Positions 8,107 through 16,399 of a DNA stretch of 64,000 nucleotides are shown one piece after another. Each line of letters starts with the position of its first letter. The first letter of the stretch is position 1. The DNA is from Chryseobacterium sp. KLBC 52 (GTDB taxonomy: Bacteria; Bacteroidota; Bacteroidia; Flavobacteriales; Weeksellaceae), in assembly GCF_003347605.1 (NCBI RefSeq), contig NZ_QDFZ01000004.1, positions 62,001-126,000 of the forward strand, written 5' to 3'. The notes under the pieces were generated by a model. That model did not search any database, was not told the DNA's origin, and saw only the letters and a program-made list of their open reading frames with translations. The translations under genes were made by a program, and so were the position numbers.

Positions 8107-8933
8107 TGATGAAAAAACTATTATCAACGCTGCTTCTTAGCATAGGTCTTTTGGCGACAGCTCAGGTAGGAATAAAAACAGAAACTCCCAATGCAAAACT
8201 TGATGTAAACGGAGATGTGAATTTCAGAAATAAAATTGCTGTCCTTAATGCTACTGATAACAGCATATTTCAGGGAAATAATGACCAGCTTCTTGTTTCT
8301 CAGGGAGAAGGTTTTGCTCCGATCTGGAAATCACTCCGTATTCCTGAATATGAACCCAATAAATTTTATCTGATCTACAACAACTCCTTTTCTGATAAAC
8401 TGGGAATTACCTTTTCGTCCTCAGAAAACTCTTCAGTAAGCATGACTTCGAGAGGAGGAACCTTTACAAAAGGGAAGGAGTATAGCACCCTTACAAATTT
8501 TAAGAAAATAAACGGACTTTCACAAATCATCACCGTTTACAGTACCCAAAGTAAGGCTTATTTTCAGTTTGAAACTGTGGTACAGGCAGATTTTGGGGGA
8601 GCAGGAAGTACAGACAATTCCATAGATTATGCATGTGGCATCTTTGTGGATGATAAGCTGGTCAACCTGAGACAGAGAAACCTAAAGGCTATCACCACTT
8701 CATATCCTTTCCTTACTCATACCCAGATCGGGATTGTAGATAATCTTTCCCAGGGAAATCATTCGGTTTACGTTGCCTGTACAAGACTGGGCTCTTATGG
8801 TGCTTCGGGTGCGGGAAATACCCTTACTATCGGTACTAATGTGTATAGCAATATCAATAGCTTTATATCACAGTCTTCTCTTAAAGTTGATGTATATGAA
8901 GTTCCAGAAGTATTTAATACCATTATAAACTAA
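8106..8933 (+). CDS. secreted protein of the VGIGT/ACGxF family, paralogue 2
   Basis: 275 residues. The start overlaps the previous stop as TAATG, with a second ATG three bases on, so it is translationally coupled. A signal peptide ending TAQ is followed by VGIKTETPNAKLDVNGD and the linker LLVSQGEGFAPIWKSL. The same C-terminal domain follows, with Cys at about 177 (YACGIF) and 225 (VACTR) and a TIGTNVYSN motif. Identity with the neighbours is clearest at these motifs and lower elsewhere, so the duplication is not recent. The function is unknown. Confidence 0.75.
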   Translation: MMKKLLSTLLLSIGLLATAQVGIKTETPNAKLDVNGDVNFRNKIAVLNATDNSIFQGNNDQLLVSQGEGFAPIWKSLRIPEYEPNKFYLIYNNSFSDKLGITFSSSENSSVSMTSRGGTFTKGKEYSTLTNFKKINGLSQIITVYSTQSKAYFQFETVVQADFGGAGSTDNSIDYACGIFVDDKLVNLRQRNLKAITTSYPFLTHTQIGIVDNLSQGNHSVYVACTRLGSYGASGAGNTLTIGTNVYSNINSFISQSSLKVDVYEVPEVFNTIIN

Positions 8934-8941
8934 GACGGATT

Positions 8942-9679
8942 ATGAAAAAAATATTATTTGTAACATCGTTTTTATTAGCTGTTGCAACAAATGCCCAAGT
9001 GGGTATTAATACTCCTAATCCGACTAATATGCTGGATGTAAACGGAGATCTTAATATAAGAAAAGAATTAAGAACAGGAGGTACTGATGTACTCAAAGGA
9101 TCTGCCGGAACAGCGGGAGATATATTTCACAATAACACGGATTTAGGTGCTAATGACTGGAAAGCCATCAAAATTGCCGACGGGCAGGGAAGTATGTCTG
9201 TATTTTCCATTAACACCGTTTCAGACAAAACCGGAGTAAGTTTTTCTGGAAGTAGCGGGGCAACTAATCCTTATACTGATGGGGAAGCCCTGACTGGTGG
9301 CTGGACTGTAATTCCCGGAACTGTGGATACATTCTCCGTAACCAATGGTACCAATAAGGCCACTTTCTCATTTCAGACAACGATTCAGAAAACAGGAACC
9401 AATTCTGCGAGTTTTGCCTGTGGAGTTTTTGTAGATAATGCCCTTAGAGCAGTGAGAACGGATGTATTACTGGGAGACAGTGGTGCGTACAAGATTTTCA
9501 ATCTTAATGCTACTCTTACAAATCTTACTCCTAAAAATCAATATTCTGTTAAAGTTGCCTGTATAAAAAGAGCCATTGCAGGAACAACTCTCGGGATAGG
9601 AAGAGCAGTGGATAGTGCTTTTCTCAACAGTGATATGTCACAGTCTGTTTTGACAACATCTATATTACAACCTTATTAA
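8942..9679 (+). CDS. secreted protein of the VGIGT/ACGxF family, paralogue 3
   Basis: 245 residues, the shortest of the three, starting 8 bases after the previous stop. A signal peptide ending NAQ is followed by VGINTPNPTNMLDVNGD and a shorter linker in which the GQVLVSQGEG segment is replaced by GDIFHNNTD. The C-terminal domain keeps Cys at about 160 (FACGVF) and 207 (VACIK) and a GIGRAVDSA motif. The Cys spacing (47-52 residues) is preserved in all three, which suggests a disulfide. The unit closes with a strong terminator. Confidence 0.75.
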   Translation: MKKILFVTSFLLAVATNAQVGINTPNPTNMLDVNGDLNIRKELRTGGTDVLKGSAGTAGDIFHNNTDLGANDWKAIKIADGQGSMSVFSINTVSDKTGVSFSGSSGATNPYTDGEALTGGWTVIPGTVDTFSVTNGTNKATFSFQTTIQKTGTNSASFACGVFVDNALRAVRTDVLLGDSGAYKIFNLNATLTNLTPKNQYSVKVACIKRAIAGTTLGIGRAVDSAFLNSDMSQSVLTTSILQPY

Positions 9680-9703
9680 TTTTCGTCATCATACAATAAT
9701 AGG

Positions 9704-9738
9704 AAATCTAAAAACGTTATGTTTTTAGATTTTTTTTG
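9704..9738 (+). terminator. terminator of the secreted-protein triad
   Basis: Stem AAATCTAAAAAC (9704-9715) with its complement at 9721-9732, 5-base loop, followed by a T run. Confidence 0.8.
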
Positions 9739-9802
9739 TTTATTAACTCTATTTCTTGTGAATTTGTTCAGATAAAGTAAAGTGTATTATCGAAAATTGA
9801 AT

Positions 9803-9810
9803 TATATTTG
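9803..9810 (+). promoter_or_regulatory. -7 promoter box of the first lipoprotein of the pair
   Basis: TATATTTG, an exact TAnnTTTG match, 22 bases before the ATG at 9832. The TTG at 9808, which would open a longer frame, is part of this box. Confidence 0.55.
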
Positions 9811-9831
9811 GACAAGCTAAAAAAATTCTAT

Positions 9832-10707
9832 ATGGTAAAAAACTATTTTTTAAAAATGTTTGCCGGTATTGCTTTTCTTGGGCTGCTGACAGCATGCACT
9901 ACTACCTCAGATCCCACAGAATCCATCCCAAATCCGGATGACGGACCACCTCCCAAAAAGATTTTATCAAAGGTTAGTTCGAATAATGTTTCTCAGGAAG
10001 AATATGTTACAACAGCTGTAACAGGAGATCTGCAGAGTGCAGTGTCTAAAGACGAGTCTTTTTCCGGGAGTGCTTATTATACGGGAACGGTTACCTATAC
10101 CAACAAAAATATTACTAAAGTTAAATATGTAAGTTCAGCAGCATCCAGCCTTAGTTATGAATTTAATATTGTTCCTGATGCTACAGGTAAAAAGATTTAC
10201 AACGCCACTTCTACAGCTACGGGGGCAACTCCATCCGCATCTGTGGTAAGTGACTATGCATTTACCTATGATCCGGTTAACAGTAGACTTAGTAAAATTC
10301 TAGAGAAGAGGAAAGAAGGAGGAATCAGTGCTTATAACAGGTTTATTGATTATTCTTTTGTATATAACGGAGAAAATATCATTCAGGTTGTTTGTTCCAA
10401 AGGTCTCCTGGATATCAACGGAAACCCGAATATGAGTACGGCAGTAATAAGCAAGTATAGTTTTCAGAACTATGATGCTCAGAAAAGCCCTTATTCTACA
10501 CTTCCATCAGTATATTTCATCACGCGAAGCCTGATCAATCCTGCTCAATTTTATAAAGTGTCTCCGAACAATCCTACTTCTATGTTTATAGAATTGCCAG
10601 CACCAGCGACTCCTGTTAATACTTCTCAAAGTTATTCTTATGATAATCAGGGGTATGTGGTTGCTGAAAAAAATCAGAATGTAACTTTTACCTATAAAAA
10701 TTTATAG
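9832..10707 (+). CDS. predicted lipoprotein, paralogue of the next gene
   Basis: 291 residues from the ATG at 9832. A type II signal peptide ends in LLTAC (Cys22), followed by a Ser/Thr/Pro/Asp-rich linker. The body reads as many short beta strands with a repeated style (TGTVTYTNKNITKVKYVSS, YSFVYNGENIIQVVCSKG). The C-terminal part carries PYSTLPSVYFITR, VSPNNP and a final Tyr-Asp-rich strand. These segments recur in the gene at 10807, so the two are paralogues. The strand pattern is loosely like YD-repeat or RHS-type sheets, but I cannot place it in a family. It is probably a surface lipoprotein. Confidence 0.75.
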   Translation: MVKNYFLKMFAGIAFLGLLTACTTTSDPTESIPNPDDGPPPKKILSKVSSNNVSQEEYVTTAVTGDLQSAVSKDESFSGSAYYTGTVTYTNKNITKVKYVSSAASSLSYEFNIVPDATGKKIYNATSTATGATPSASVVSDYAFTYDPVNSRLSKILEKRKEGGISAYNRFIDYSFVYNGENIIQVVCSKGLLDINGNPNMSTAVISKYSFQNYDAQKSPYSTLPSVYFITRSLINPAQFYKVSPNNPTSMFIELPAPATPVNTSQSYSYDNQGYVVAEKNQNVTFTYKNL

Positions 10708-10772
10708 AAGAAATATAGTTATTAATCTTACCGGAATATAAATAATAATATACTTTTTAGGCAAAAAAAAAT

Positions 10773-10780
10773 TATATTTG
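10773..10780 (+). promoter_or_regulatory. -7 promoter box of the second lipoprotein
   Basis: TATATTTG, 26 bases before the ATG at 10807. It shows that the paralogue has its own promoter, since the preceding gap has no terminator. Confidence 0.5.
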
Positions 10781-10806
10781 TCAAAAAAATAATCAATTAC
10801 AAGGAA

Positions 10807-11739
10807 ATGAAGCAAATTTTCTATTTTATTTTACTCATCGCAGGTTTTTCCTCAATACATTCGTGCAAGGATATGCTGGATGAGGATGGAAATCCATTGT
10901 TGGATCTTAACAATACAGGAGGTTTAAGCGGCCCCAGAGCATTATACAGAGAAATTACAGATAAAGATACGATCGCAGAATACCAGTACAGCGGACTTCT
11001 TGTGACGAAAGTAATTACAGACAGTGCTTCCATCACAGATATTATGTACAGTGGTGATAAAATCAGCCAGATCAATTTCAATGGTTTCCTTGATCTTGAC
11101 GGAAACGGAAAACTGGATAAAGACAGTGTATCTTACACACAGTTGTTTACTTATGCAAATAATAACAGACTGCAGCTGATTTCTGAAAACCGTTCTATTT
11201 TCAGAAGAACTCCGCCTGTAATACCGGGAGATCCTCCTGGACCACAGACATTACTGAAAAAAGAGAAAACAGCTTATCAGGTTAAATACAGTACTGCTAC
11301 AGGAAAACTGGATTCAATCATTATGAGAAACGGACCAGATGTTCCGGGAGCTCCTCTTACTTTCACAGATTATTCTAAAACAGCTTATACTTATGTAGGA
11401 GACAATGTATCTAAAGTGGTAAGACACTACGGAACAATGACAGGGGGAACCTTTGGTGCTGTTACAGGGAAATACAGCTACGAATATTATGCCTATGATG
11501 AGCAGGTAAGCCCGTTCACATTGCTGCCGCATGTATATAAAATTTCAAGACTATTATCTACAGTAATCAATGATAAAGAAAGTCTTATCTTATCTCCGAA
11601 CAACCCTAAGAGATGGTCGGTAACAGATCTTACACCACCTATTCCAACACCGGTTGTGAAGAGTACCAATTACGTTTATGATCCTCAGACTTACATGACA
11701 AAAGGATATGGCGTTAATTACATCTATAAACCACAATAG
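10807..11739 (+). CDS. predicted lipoprotein, paralogue of the preceding gene
   Basis: 310 residues. The lipobox ends in SIHSC (Cys20), and the acidic segment KDMLDEDGNP follows directly. The body has the same strand pattern as its upstream neighbour (AYTYVGDNVSKVVRHYG, GKYSYEYYAYDEQVSPF), the shared LSPNNPKRW motif and a final strand ending in NYIYKPQ. A Pro-rich insertion (RRTPPVIPGDPPGPQ) sits near the middle. The function is unknown. Its own -7 box and the terminator at 11762-11792 frame it. Confidence 0.75.
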   Translation: MKQIFYFILLIAGFSSIHSCKDMLDEDGNPLLDLNNTGGLSGPRALYREITDKDTIAEYQYSGLLVTKVITDSASITDIMYSGDKISQINFNGFLDLDGNGKLDKDSVSYTQLFTYANNNRLQLISENRSIFRRTPPVIPGDPPGPQTLLKKEKTAYQVKYSTATGKLDSIIMRNGPDVPGAPLTFTDYSKTAYTYVGDNVSKVVRHYGTMTGGTFGAVTGKYSYEYYAYDEQVSPFTLLPHVYKISRLLSTVINDKESLILSPNNPKRWSVTDLTPPIPTPVVKSTNYVYDPQTYMTKGYGVNYIYKPQ

Positions 11740-11761
11740 AAGAATTTTTTTAACAATAATC

Positions 11762-11792
11762 AAACTCAATCTTTCATAAGATTGAGTTTTTT
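11762..11792 (+). terminator. terminator of the lipoprotein gene
   Basis: Perfect 12-bp stem (AAACTCAATCTT and complement) with a 4-base loop, followed by TTTTTT. Confidence 0.85.
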
Positions 11793-11805
11793 ATTTTTTA
11801 TACCT

Positions 11806-11813
11806 TAATTTTG
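11806..11813 (+). promoter_or_regulatory. -7 promoter box of pth
   Basis: TAATTTTG fits TAnnTTTG and lies 13 bases before the ATG at 11827. Confidence 0.5.
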
Positions 11814-11826
11814 CAAAAAATTTCTG

Positions 11827-12390
11827 ATGAAATATTTAATTGTCGGGCTTGGTAACAAAGGCTCTGAATATGAAAATACACGACATAATATAGGCTTTAA
11901 AGTAGCTGAGAAAATAGCGGAAACTCTGGAAGTATCATTCAACACCTCCAATTTTGGCTGGCTGGCTGAAGGAAAGCACAAAGGCAGAAAAGTTTTTATT
12001 CTGAAACCGGATACTTACATGAACCTTTCCGGTAATGCAGTGAAATACTGGATGCAGAAAGAAAATATTCCTTTGGAGAATGTTCTTATTATAACTGACG
12101 ATCTTGCTTTGCCTTTCGGGACTTTAAGATTGAAAGGAAAAGGTTCAGATGCAGGGCATAACGGACTTAAAAATATCAATGAAGTATTACAGACTCAAAA
12201 TTATGCAAGGCTTCGCTTCGGAATCTCTGCTGATTTTACGGCAGGAAGACAGGTAGATTATGTATTAGGAACGTGGAACGAAGAAGAATCAGAAAAGCTT
12301 ACAGAAAGAATTGAAACTTTTGCTAAGGCCGGTCTTTCTTTTGTTTTTGCAGGATTGAATAACACAATGTCCACTTTTAACGGGAAATAA
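11827..12390 (+). CDS. pth: peptidyl-tRNA hydrolase
   Basis: 187 residues, the usual size. It cleaves the ester between peptide and tRNA on peptidyl-tRNAs dropped by the ribosome, in the cytoplasm. All known catalytic or binding positions are present: Asn10 and His20 in GLGNKG...NTRHNIGF, Asn66 in YMNLSGN, Asp92 in TDDLALP, and His111/Asn112 in GHNGLKN. It has its own promoter and shares a bidirectional terminator with the convergent gene downstream. Confidence 0.97.
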   Translation: MKYLIVGLGNKGSEYENTRHNIGFKVAEKIAETLEVSFNTSNFGWLAEGKHKGRKVFILKPDTYMNLSGNAVKYWMQKENIPLENVLIITDDLALPFGTLRLKGKGSDAGHNGLKNINEVLQTQNYARLRFGISADFTAGRQVDYVLGTWNEEESEKLTERIETFAKAGLSFVFAGLNNTMSTFNGK

Positions 12391-12434
12391 TTTCAGAAGG
12401 GAAAAAACTGCAATTACCATATAGTTTATAGAAT

Positions 12435-12466
12435 AAATGACTGCCTTAAAAATAAGGCAGTCATTT
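12435..12466. terminator. bidirectional terminator between convergent genes
   Basis: Perfect 13-bp stem AAATGACTGCCTT (12435-12447) with AAGGCAGTCATTT (12454-12466). It is flanked by T-rich sequence on the plus side and A-rich sequence on the other, so it can serve pth and the minus-strand gene ending at 12480. Confidence 0.8.
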
Positions 12467-12479
12467 ATTTATATGTCTT

Positions 12480-13406
12480 TTAAAGTTTTTCTGCTGGTTT
12501 TATAATTAATTTATCGTCTTTCCTGATAAATAATACCCATATCCAGGGAATGAATGATAATATAAAAGATAGAATACTATTCTTCATAAATATTTCATTT
12601 GCTGAGGGGTTGTTTTGAAACTCAAATATCGCTTGATTAATGGTGAGGCCTTGTTTTACCAATAAAGCAATTACCGTGATAACATTGGCTACAAATATGC
12701 TTACAATATTTGTGAAGAAGATAATATATCTTGTTAGTTTTCCACGAAATCCTTTGAAATAATCATAGCCTAAAAAACCAACAAGAGCAATGGCAAATGC
12801 CATTCCTGAAGAAATTTCTCCTAAATATACAGCAAGTAAGACCCAAAGTATAATGGCAGGAATTGAAAACATAATGGCTCCTAAAAATCCTGTCAGATAG
12901 TTTTTCTCTTTTGAAATTCTTTCTAATTCAATTTTATTGAACTTATTATCTATCTGTTTAAAACAATCATCACAAAGGAGTACACCAGTATGGTTCAGGT
13001 CGTAATAGGTGATTTTTTCATTTGTTTCACAACTATGACATCTGTTTTGCTCCGGTATGTTTAGTTTTTTTAATAAATCAACCACAAAATCAAAAAGAGC
13101 ATAAACAGTCTTTATCTTAGTAGGCATTAAATTTTCAGTGAATTTAAAATAAATGGTATTTTCTCTGATTTCGAAGAGAGTGAATTTTAGCCGTTTTTTA
13201 TTGATGGTTAGTTCTGTTTTGATTTGCTGCCTTTGCTCCTCCGTTACATAGCCGGTTGTTACCGAAACATATTTGAATTGTGGAGTGTGTATGATACTTG
13301 CGTCTGAAACGTTGAAAAAATAACCTTTGTAAAGACCAAACACCTTATGATTTGTTTTATACCATCCAAGGTCTCTGCCTATTTTTTTTGCTTTGGGAAA
13401 AATCAT
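12480..13406 (-). CDS. membrane protein with four-Cys zinc-ribbon motif, function unknown
   Basis: 308 residues. The N-terminal 110 or so residues are soluble and mixed in character. Then a CxxC pair (Cys123, Cys126) and a second CxxC pair (Cys145, Cys148) form a probable treble-clef or zinc-ribbon site. Four hydrophobic helices follow at about 170-192, 196-213, 224-248 and 272-292, and the C-terminus is basic. I recognise no named family. The gene is separated from its neighbours by a bidirectional terminator downstream and about 245 AT-rich bases upstream, so it appears to be a lone transcript. Confidence 0.75.
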   Translation of the reverse strand: MIFPKAKKIGRDLGWYKTNHKVFGLYKGYFFNVSDASIIHTPQFKYVSVTTGYVTEEQRQQIKTELTINKKRLKFTLFEIRENTIYFKFTENLMPTKIKTVYALFDFVVDLLKKLNIPEQNRCHSCETNEKITYYDLNHTGVLLCDDCFKQIDNKFNKIELERISKEKNYLTGFLGAIMFSIPAIILWVLLAVYLGEISSGMAFAIALVGFLGYDYFKGFRGKLTRYIIFFTNIVSIFVANVITVIALLVKQGLTINQAIFEFQNNPSANEIFMKNSILSFILSFIPWIWVLFIRKDDKLIIKPAEKL

Positions 13407-13582
13407 ATTCTTTTGAATTTGTGGTCATGGTTTATTGAATATATTATTTGAATTGCGCCAATATATAATTATTTTCCAATAATGAAAACAAACTCTTTTT
13501 AAAATAAATATACTAACTGTTTAAGCCAGTTTATTAACAAGATAGGTTTATAATTATCTTATTTTATGATGATATACGATAA

Positions 13583-13614
13583 AAAATAAATGCCATCGAA
13601 ATCCGATGGCATTT
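13583..13614 (-). terminator. terminator after the carbonic anhydrase gene
   Basis: Stem AAATGCCATCG (13588-13598) with CGATGGCATTT (13604-13614). On the minus strand it continues into T-rich sequence. It lies 38 bases past the stop at 13652. Confidence 0.75.
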
Positions 13615-13651
13615 TGTGTAAATTATAATTGAATTTTAAAGAGTTGTACTT

Positions 13652-14287
13652 TTATAACCAGGTTACTGCACCAGTTTCAACATCGTAATTTGCTCCAACG
13701 ATTTTAATTTTACCCTCGGCTTCCAGGTTTTTAAGTGTTGAACTTTGTTTACGGATATCTTCAATCGCACTTTTTACGTTTTGGTGGTTAAGTCTTTCAA
13801 GAAGTGAGCTGTTTTTTGATGAACGTTCTTCATTCTCTTCAATGATCTCATTGATGATCGGGTTGAAGTGATTGATAAGGTGGTTCAAGTTATCCATTCC
13901 CAGTCCTTCAATTTGTGCTGCGTCAAGACCTCCTTTCAAGGCTCCGCATTTGGTGTGTCCTAAAACGACAATAAGCTTGGAACCTGCAACATTACAGCCG
14001 AATTCCATAGATCCAAGAATGTCCTGGTTCACAAAATTACCGGCAATTCTTATACTGAAAACGTCTCCTAATCCCTGGTCAAAGATAAGTTCTGCTGAAG
14101 TGCGGCTGTCTATACAGCTTAAAACTACTGCAAAAGGCCATTGTCCTTCGCGGGTTGCATTCACCTGTTCAAGAAGGTCTCTGTTTGCTTTAAGGTTGTT
14201 AACAAATCTCTGGTTTCCCTCTTTTAAGAATTCCAAAGCTTTCTCAGGAGTAATAGTTGACTGTGTTTCGTATGTATGTGCTTTCAT
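13652..14287 (-). CDS. beta-class carbonic anhydrase (first copy)
   Basis: 211 residues. It interconverts CO2 and bicarbonate. Zinc ligands and the Asp/Arg dyad of beta enzymes are visible: Cys58-x-Asp60-x-Arg62 (SCIDSR), His111 and Cys114 (GHTKCG). No signal peptide is seen, so it is cytoplasmic. It lies 51 bases downstream of the SulP transporter gene and is probably cotranscribed with it, an arrangement that suggests hydration of CO2 coupled to bicarbonate transport. It belongs to the subtype with NQRFV near residue 25, distinct from the second copy at 16400. Confidence 0.93.
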   Translation of the reverse strand: MKAHTYETQSTITPEKALEFLKEGNQRFVNNLKANRDLLEQVNATREGQWPFAVVLSCIDSRTSAELIFDQGLGDVFSIRIAGNFVNQDILGSMEFGCNVAGSKLIVVLGHTKCGALKGGLDAAQIEGLGMDNLNHLINHFNPIINEIIEENEERSSKNSSLLERLNHQNVKSAIEDIRKQSSTLKNLEAEGKIKIVGANYDVETGAVTWL

Positions 14288-14338
14288 ATTTTTATTATTT
14301 TCGAATTTAAAGTTAAAAAAATTAATTAATTATTGAGA

Positions 14339-15931
14339 TTACATGGCTCTTTTGTGAGTCACCAAAATGTGGGAATCTTCACTTCTTTCGTAATCTCTAT
14401 ATGAAGTTTTAAAGCCTGTAAGCTCTACATTGATATCCTGTTCCTTTGCACGGATATTGGCAAAGTCCTGAATCATTTCCAGTACATCGGTTGCAATGTA
14501 GGATGTGTTTCTTGCATCAATGATCACTGTAGAGTTGGGTTTTATATTTTTAAGAGTTTTTTTGATGGCTGCCTTATTTAAAAATGATACTTCTTCAGCA
14601 AGCTTGATATTGATTCCATCAGCATCGTCCAGCCTTTCCCTGCTTAAATAATAAGCTCTTTTCATATTTCCCTGAAGAATATAGAAAACGGAGATGGTAA
14701 GACCAATTCCTACACCCTTTAACAAATCAGTGGCCACTACCGCTACAACAGTTGCTACAAACGGAATAAACTGGAATTTTCCCAAGTGCCAGAAATGTTT
14801 GAACGTAGCCGGCTTTGCCAGTTTATATCCTACTAAAATTAATACCGCAGCCAGTGTCGCTAATGGAATTAAATTGAGAACAACAGGGATAGAAAGAACA
14901 CAGATCAATAAGAAGACTCCATGAATGATTGCCGAGATTTTTGAGGTGGCCCCCGCATTGGCATTGGCAGAACTTCTTACCACAACAGAAGTCATTGGAA
15001 GTCCTCCGATAAAAGAACTTACAAGATTCCCGATTCCCTGGGCCTTAAGCTCAAGATTGGTATCTGTAATTCTTCTCTGTCTGTCTAACCGGTCTGAGGC
15101 TTCAATACAAAGTAATGTTTCAATAGAGGCCACAATCGCAATTGTTGCTCCTACAATCCATACTTTTGGATTAGTGAAACCATTAAAGTCCGGAGTCGTG
15201 ATCAGATTTTTAAAATCATCAAAAGACTGTGGAACCGGCAGAGAAACCAAATGCTGGGTTTCGATAGCCAAAGAGCTTCCGGACATCTTAAAGAGTTGAT
15301 TCAAAAGAATGCTTACAATAACGGCAACCAACGCTCCCGGAAGCATTTTCATTCTTTTCAGTACGTGGATTTTGTCCCATGCGATAAGGATCGCTACAGA
15401 AACCAGCGTAATAACAATGGCTCCCGGATGGATAGCTCCCAATAATTCCGTAAAGTATCCGAAGTTTAAACCATTATCAAAAATAGATTCATGACCTTCA
15501 TAATCTTTATCGAATCCTAAAGCATGAGGAATCTGTTTTAAAATAATAATGATTCCAATGGCTGCCAGCATTCCTTCAATAACGTTATTCGGGAAATAGT
15601 TGGAAATACTTCCGGCTCTTACAAACCCTAAAACCAATTGAATAAGCCCTGCAATAATCCCTGCACAAAGGAAGAGTTCAAATGCGCCAAGATCTGTTAT
15701 TGCTGTTAAAACGATAGCTGTCAGACCTGCAGCAGGCCCGGAAACTGAAATATTGGAATTACTGATTGTTCCTACTACCAGGCCGCCTACGATACCGGCA
15801 ATAATACCGGATAATGGTGGAGCACCTGATGCTAAAGCAATTCCTAAACACAACGGAAGTGCTACTAAAAATACCACGAGTCCTGAAGGAAAATTTTCCT
15901 TGATTCCTCCTATTAATGATGTCTTTTTCAT
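14339..15931 (-). CDS. SulP family anion transporter with STAS domain
   Basis: 530 residues. The N-terminus has the SulP signature region (FPSGLVVFLVALPLCLGIAL, then SGAPPLSGIIAGI and SGPAAGLTAIV), followed by ten or more hydrophobic helices to about residue 410. A C-terminal STAS domain (about 440-525) contains VIIDARNTSYIATDVLE. SulP proteins carry sulfate, bicarbonate or other anions. Position between two carbonic anhydrase genes favours bicarbonate, but the sequence alone does not settle the substrate. It is probably transcribed into the downstream carbonic anhydrase gene. Confidence 0.92.
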   Translation of the reverse strand: MKKTSLIGGIKENFPSGLVVFLVALPLCLGIALASGAPPLSGIIAGIVGGLVVGTISNSNISVSGPAAGLTAIVLTAITDLGAFELFLCAGIIAGLIQLVLGFVRAGSISNYFPNNVIEGMLAAIGIIIILKQIPHALGFDKDYEGHESIFDNGLNFGYFTELLGAIHPGAIVITLVSVAILIAWDKIHVLKRMKMLPGALVAVIVSILLNQLFKMSGSSLAIETQHLVSLPVPQSFDDFKNLITTPDFNGFTNPKVWIVGATIAIVASIETLLCIEASDRLDRQRRITDTNLELKAQGIGNLVSSFIGGLPMTSVVVRSSANANAGATSKISAIIHGVFLLICVLSIPVVLNLIPLATLAAVLILVGYKLAKPATFKHFWHLGKFQFIPFVATVVAVVATDLLKGVGIGLTISVFYILQGNMKRAYYLSRERLDDADGINIKLAEEVSFLNKAAIKKTLKNIKPNSTVIIDARNTSYIATDVLEMIQDFANIRAKEQDINVELTGFKTSYRDYERSEDSHILVTHKRAM

Positions 15932-16078
15932 AATGTGAAGCTGTAAGGTATAGCCGGCTTATTTGTTTTTAAATAAGTCAGTTATAAAAAGTTGAGAAAA
16001 AATAATTTTTAATGTACATGAGTCTCCGATATCAAAAAATGATATGGAAATGGTATCAAAAAAATCTAACTATAGGAG

Positions 16079-16378
16079 TTACGCTTCCGGAGGAGGAGAA
16101 AATATAGTAAGTAATGGTGAAAGATGAAAAGAATCATCAATCAGAACAAAAGACATGCCCTGAACATCAGGTTCTGAAAACTTCAGATAATCGAATACAT
16201 CTAAAGGTTTCGGAATGGTCTTTTCGTAAACAATGAATGAGGATGGGTGAGAATGAGGTTCTTCTTCATTGATTATTACATTCGTTCTTGCAATATCCCA
16301 GCCCGCAACCGCAGCAATGCCCGGCAGCGCTGTAAAATTCAGAAAAAACGTTAATACAATAATACTCCAGAATTTCAT
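16079..16378 (-). CDS. small exported protein between carbonic anhydrase and SulP genes
   Basis: 99 residues. The N-terminal hydrophobic segment MKFWSIIVLTFFLNFTALPG looks like a signal peptide or a single anchor. The remainder is acidic, with HSHPSS near residue 42 and a Pro-rich C-terminus (SPPPEA). The His residues could bind metal, but this is inference. It starts 22 bases after the second carbonic anhydrase gene stops, so it is probably cotranscribed with it. I recognise no family. Confidence 0.6.
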   Translation of the reverse strand: MKFWSIIVLTFFLNFTALPGIAAVAGWDIARTNVIINEEEPHSHPSSFIVYEKTIPKPLDVFDYLKFSEPDVQGMSFVLIDDSFHLSPLLTIFSPPPEA

Positions 16379-16399
16379 TTTACCTTCTTTTTAGAAAAA

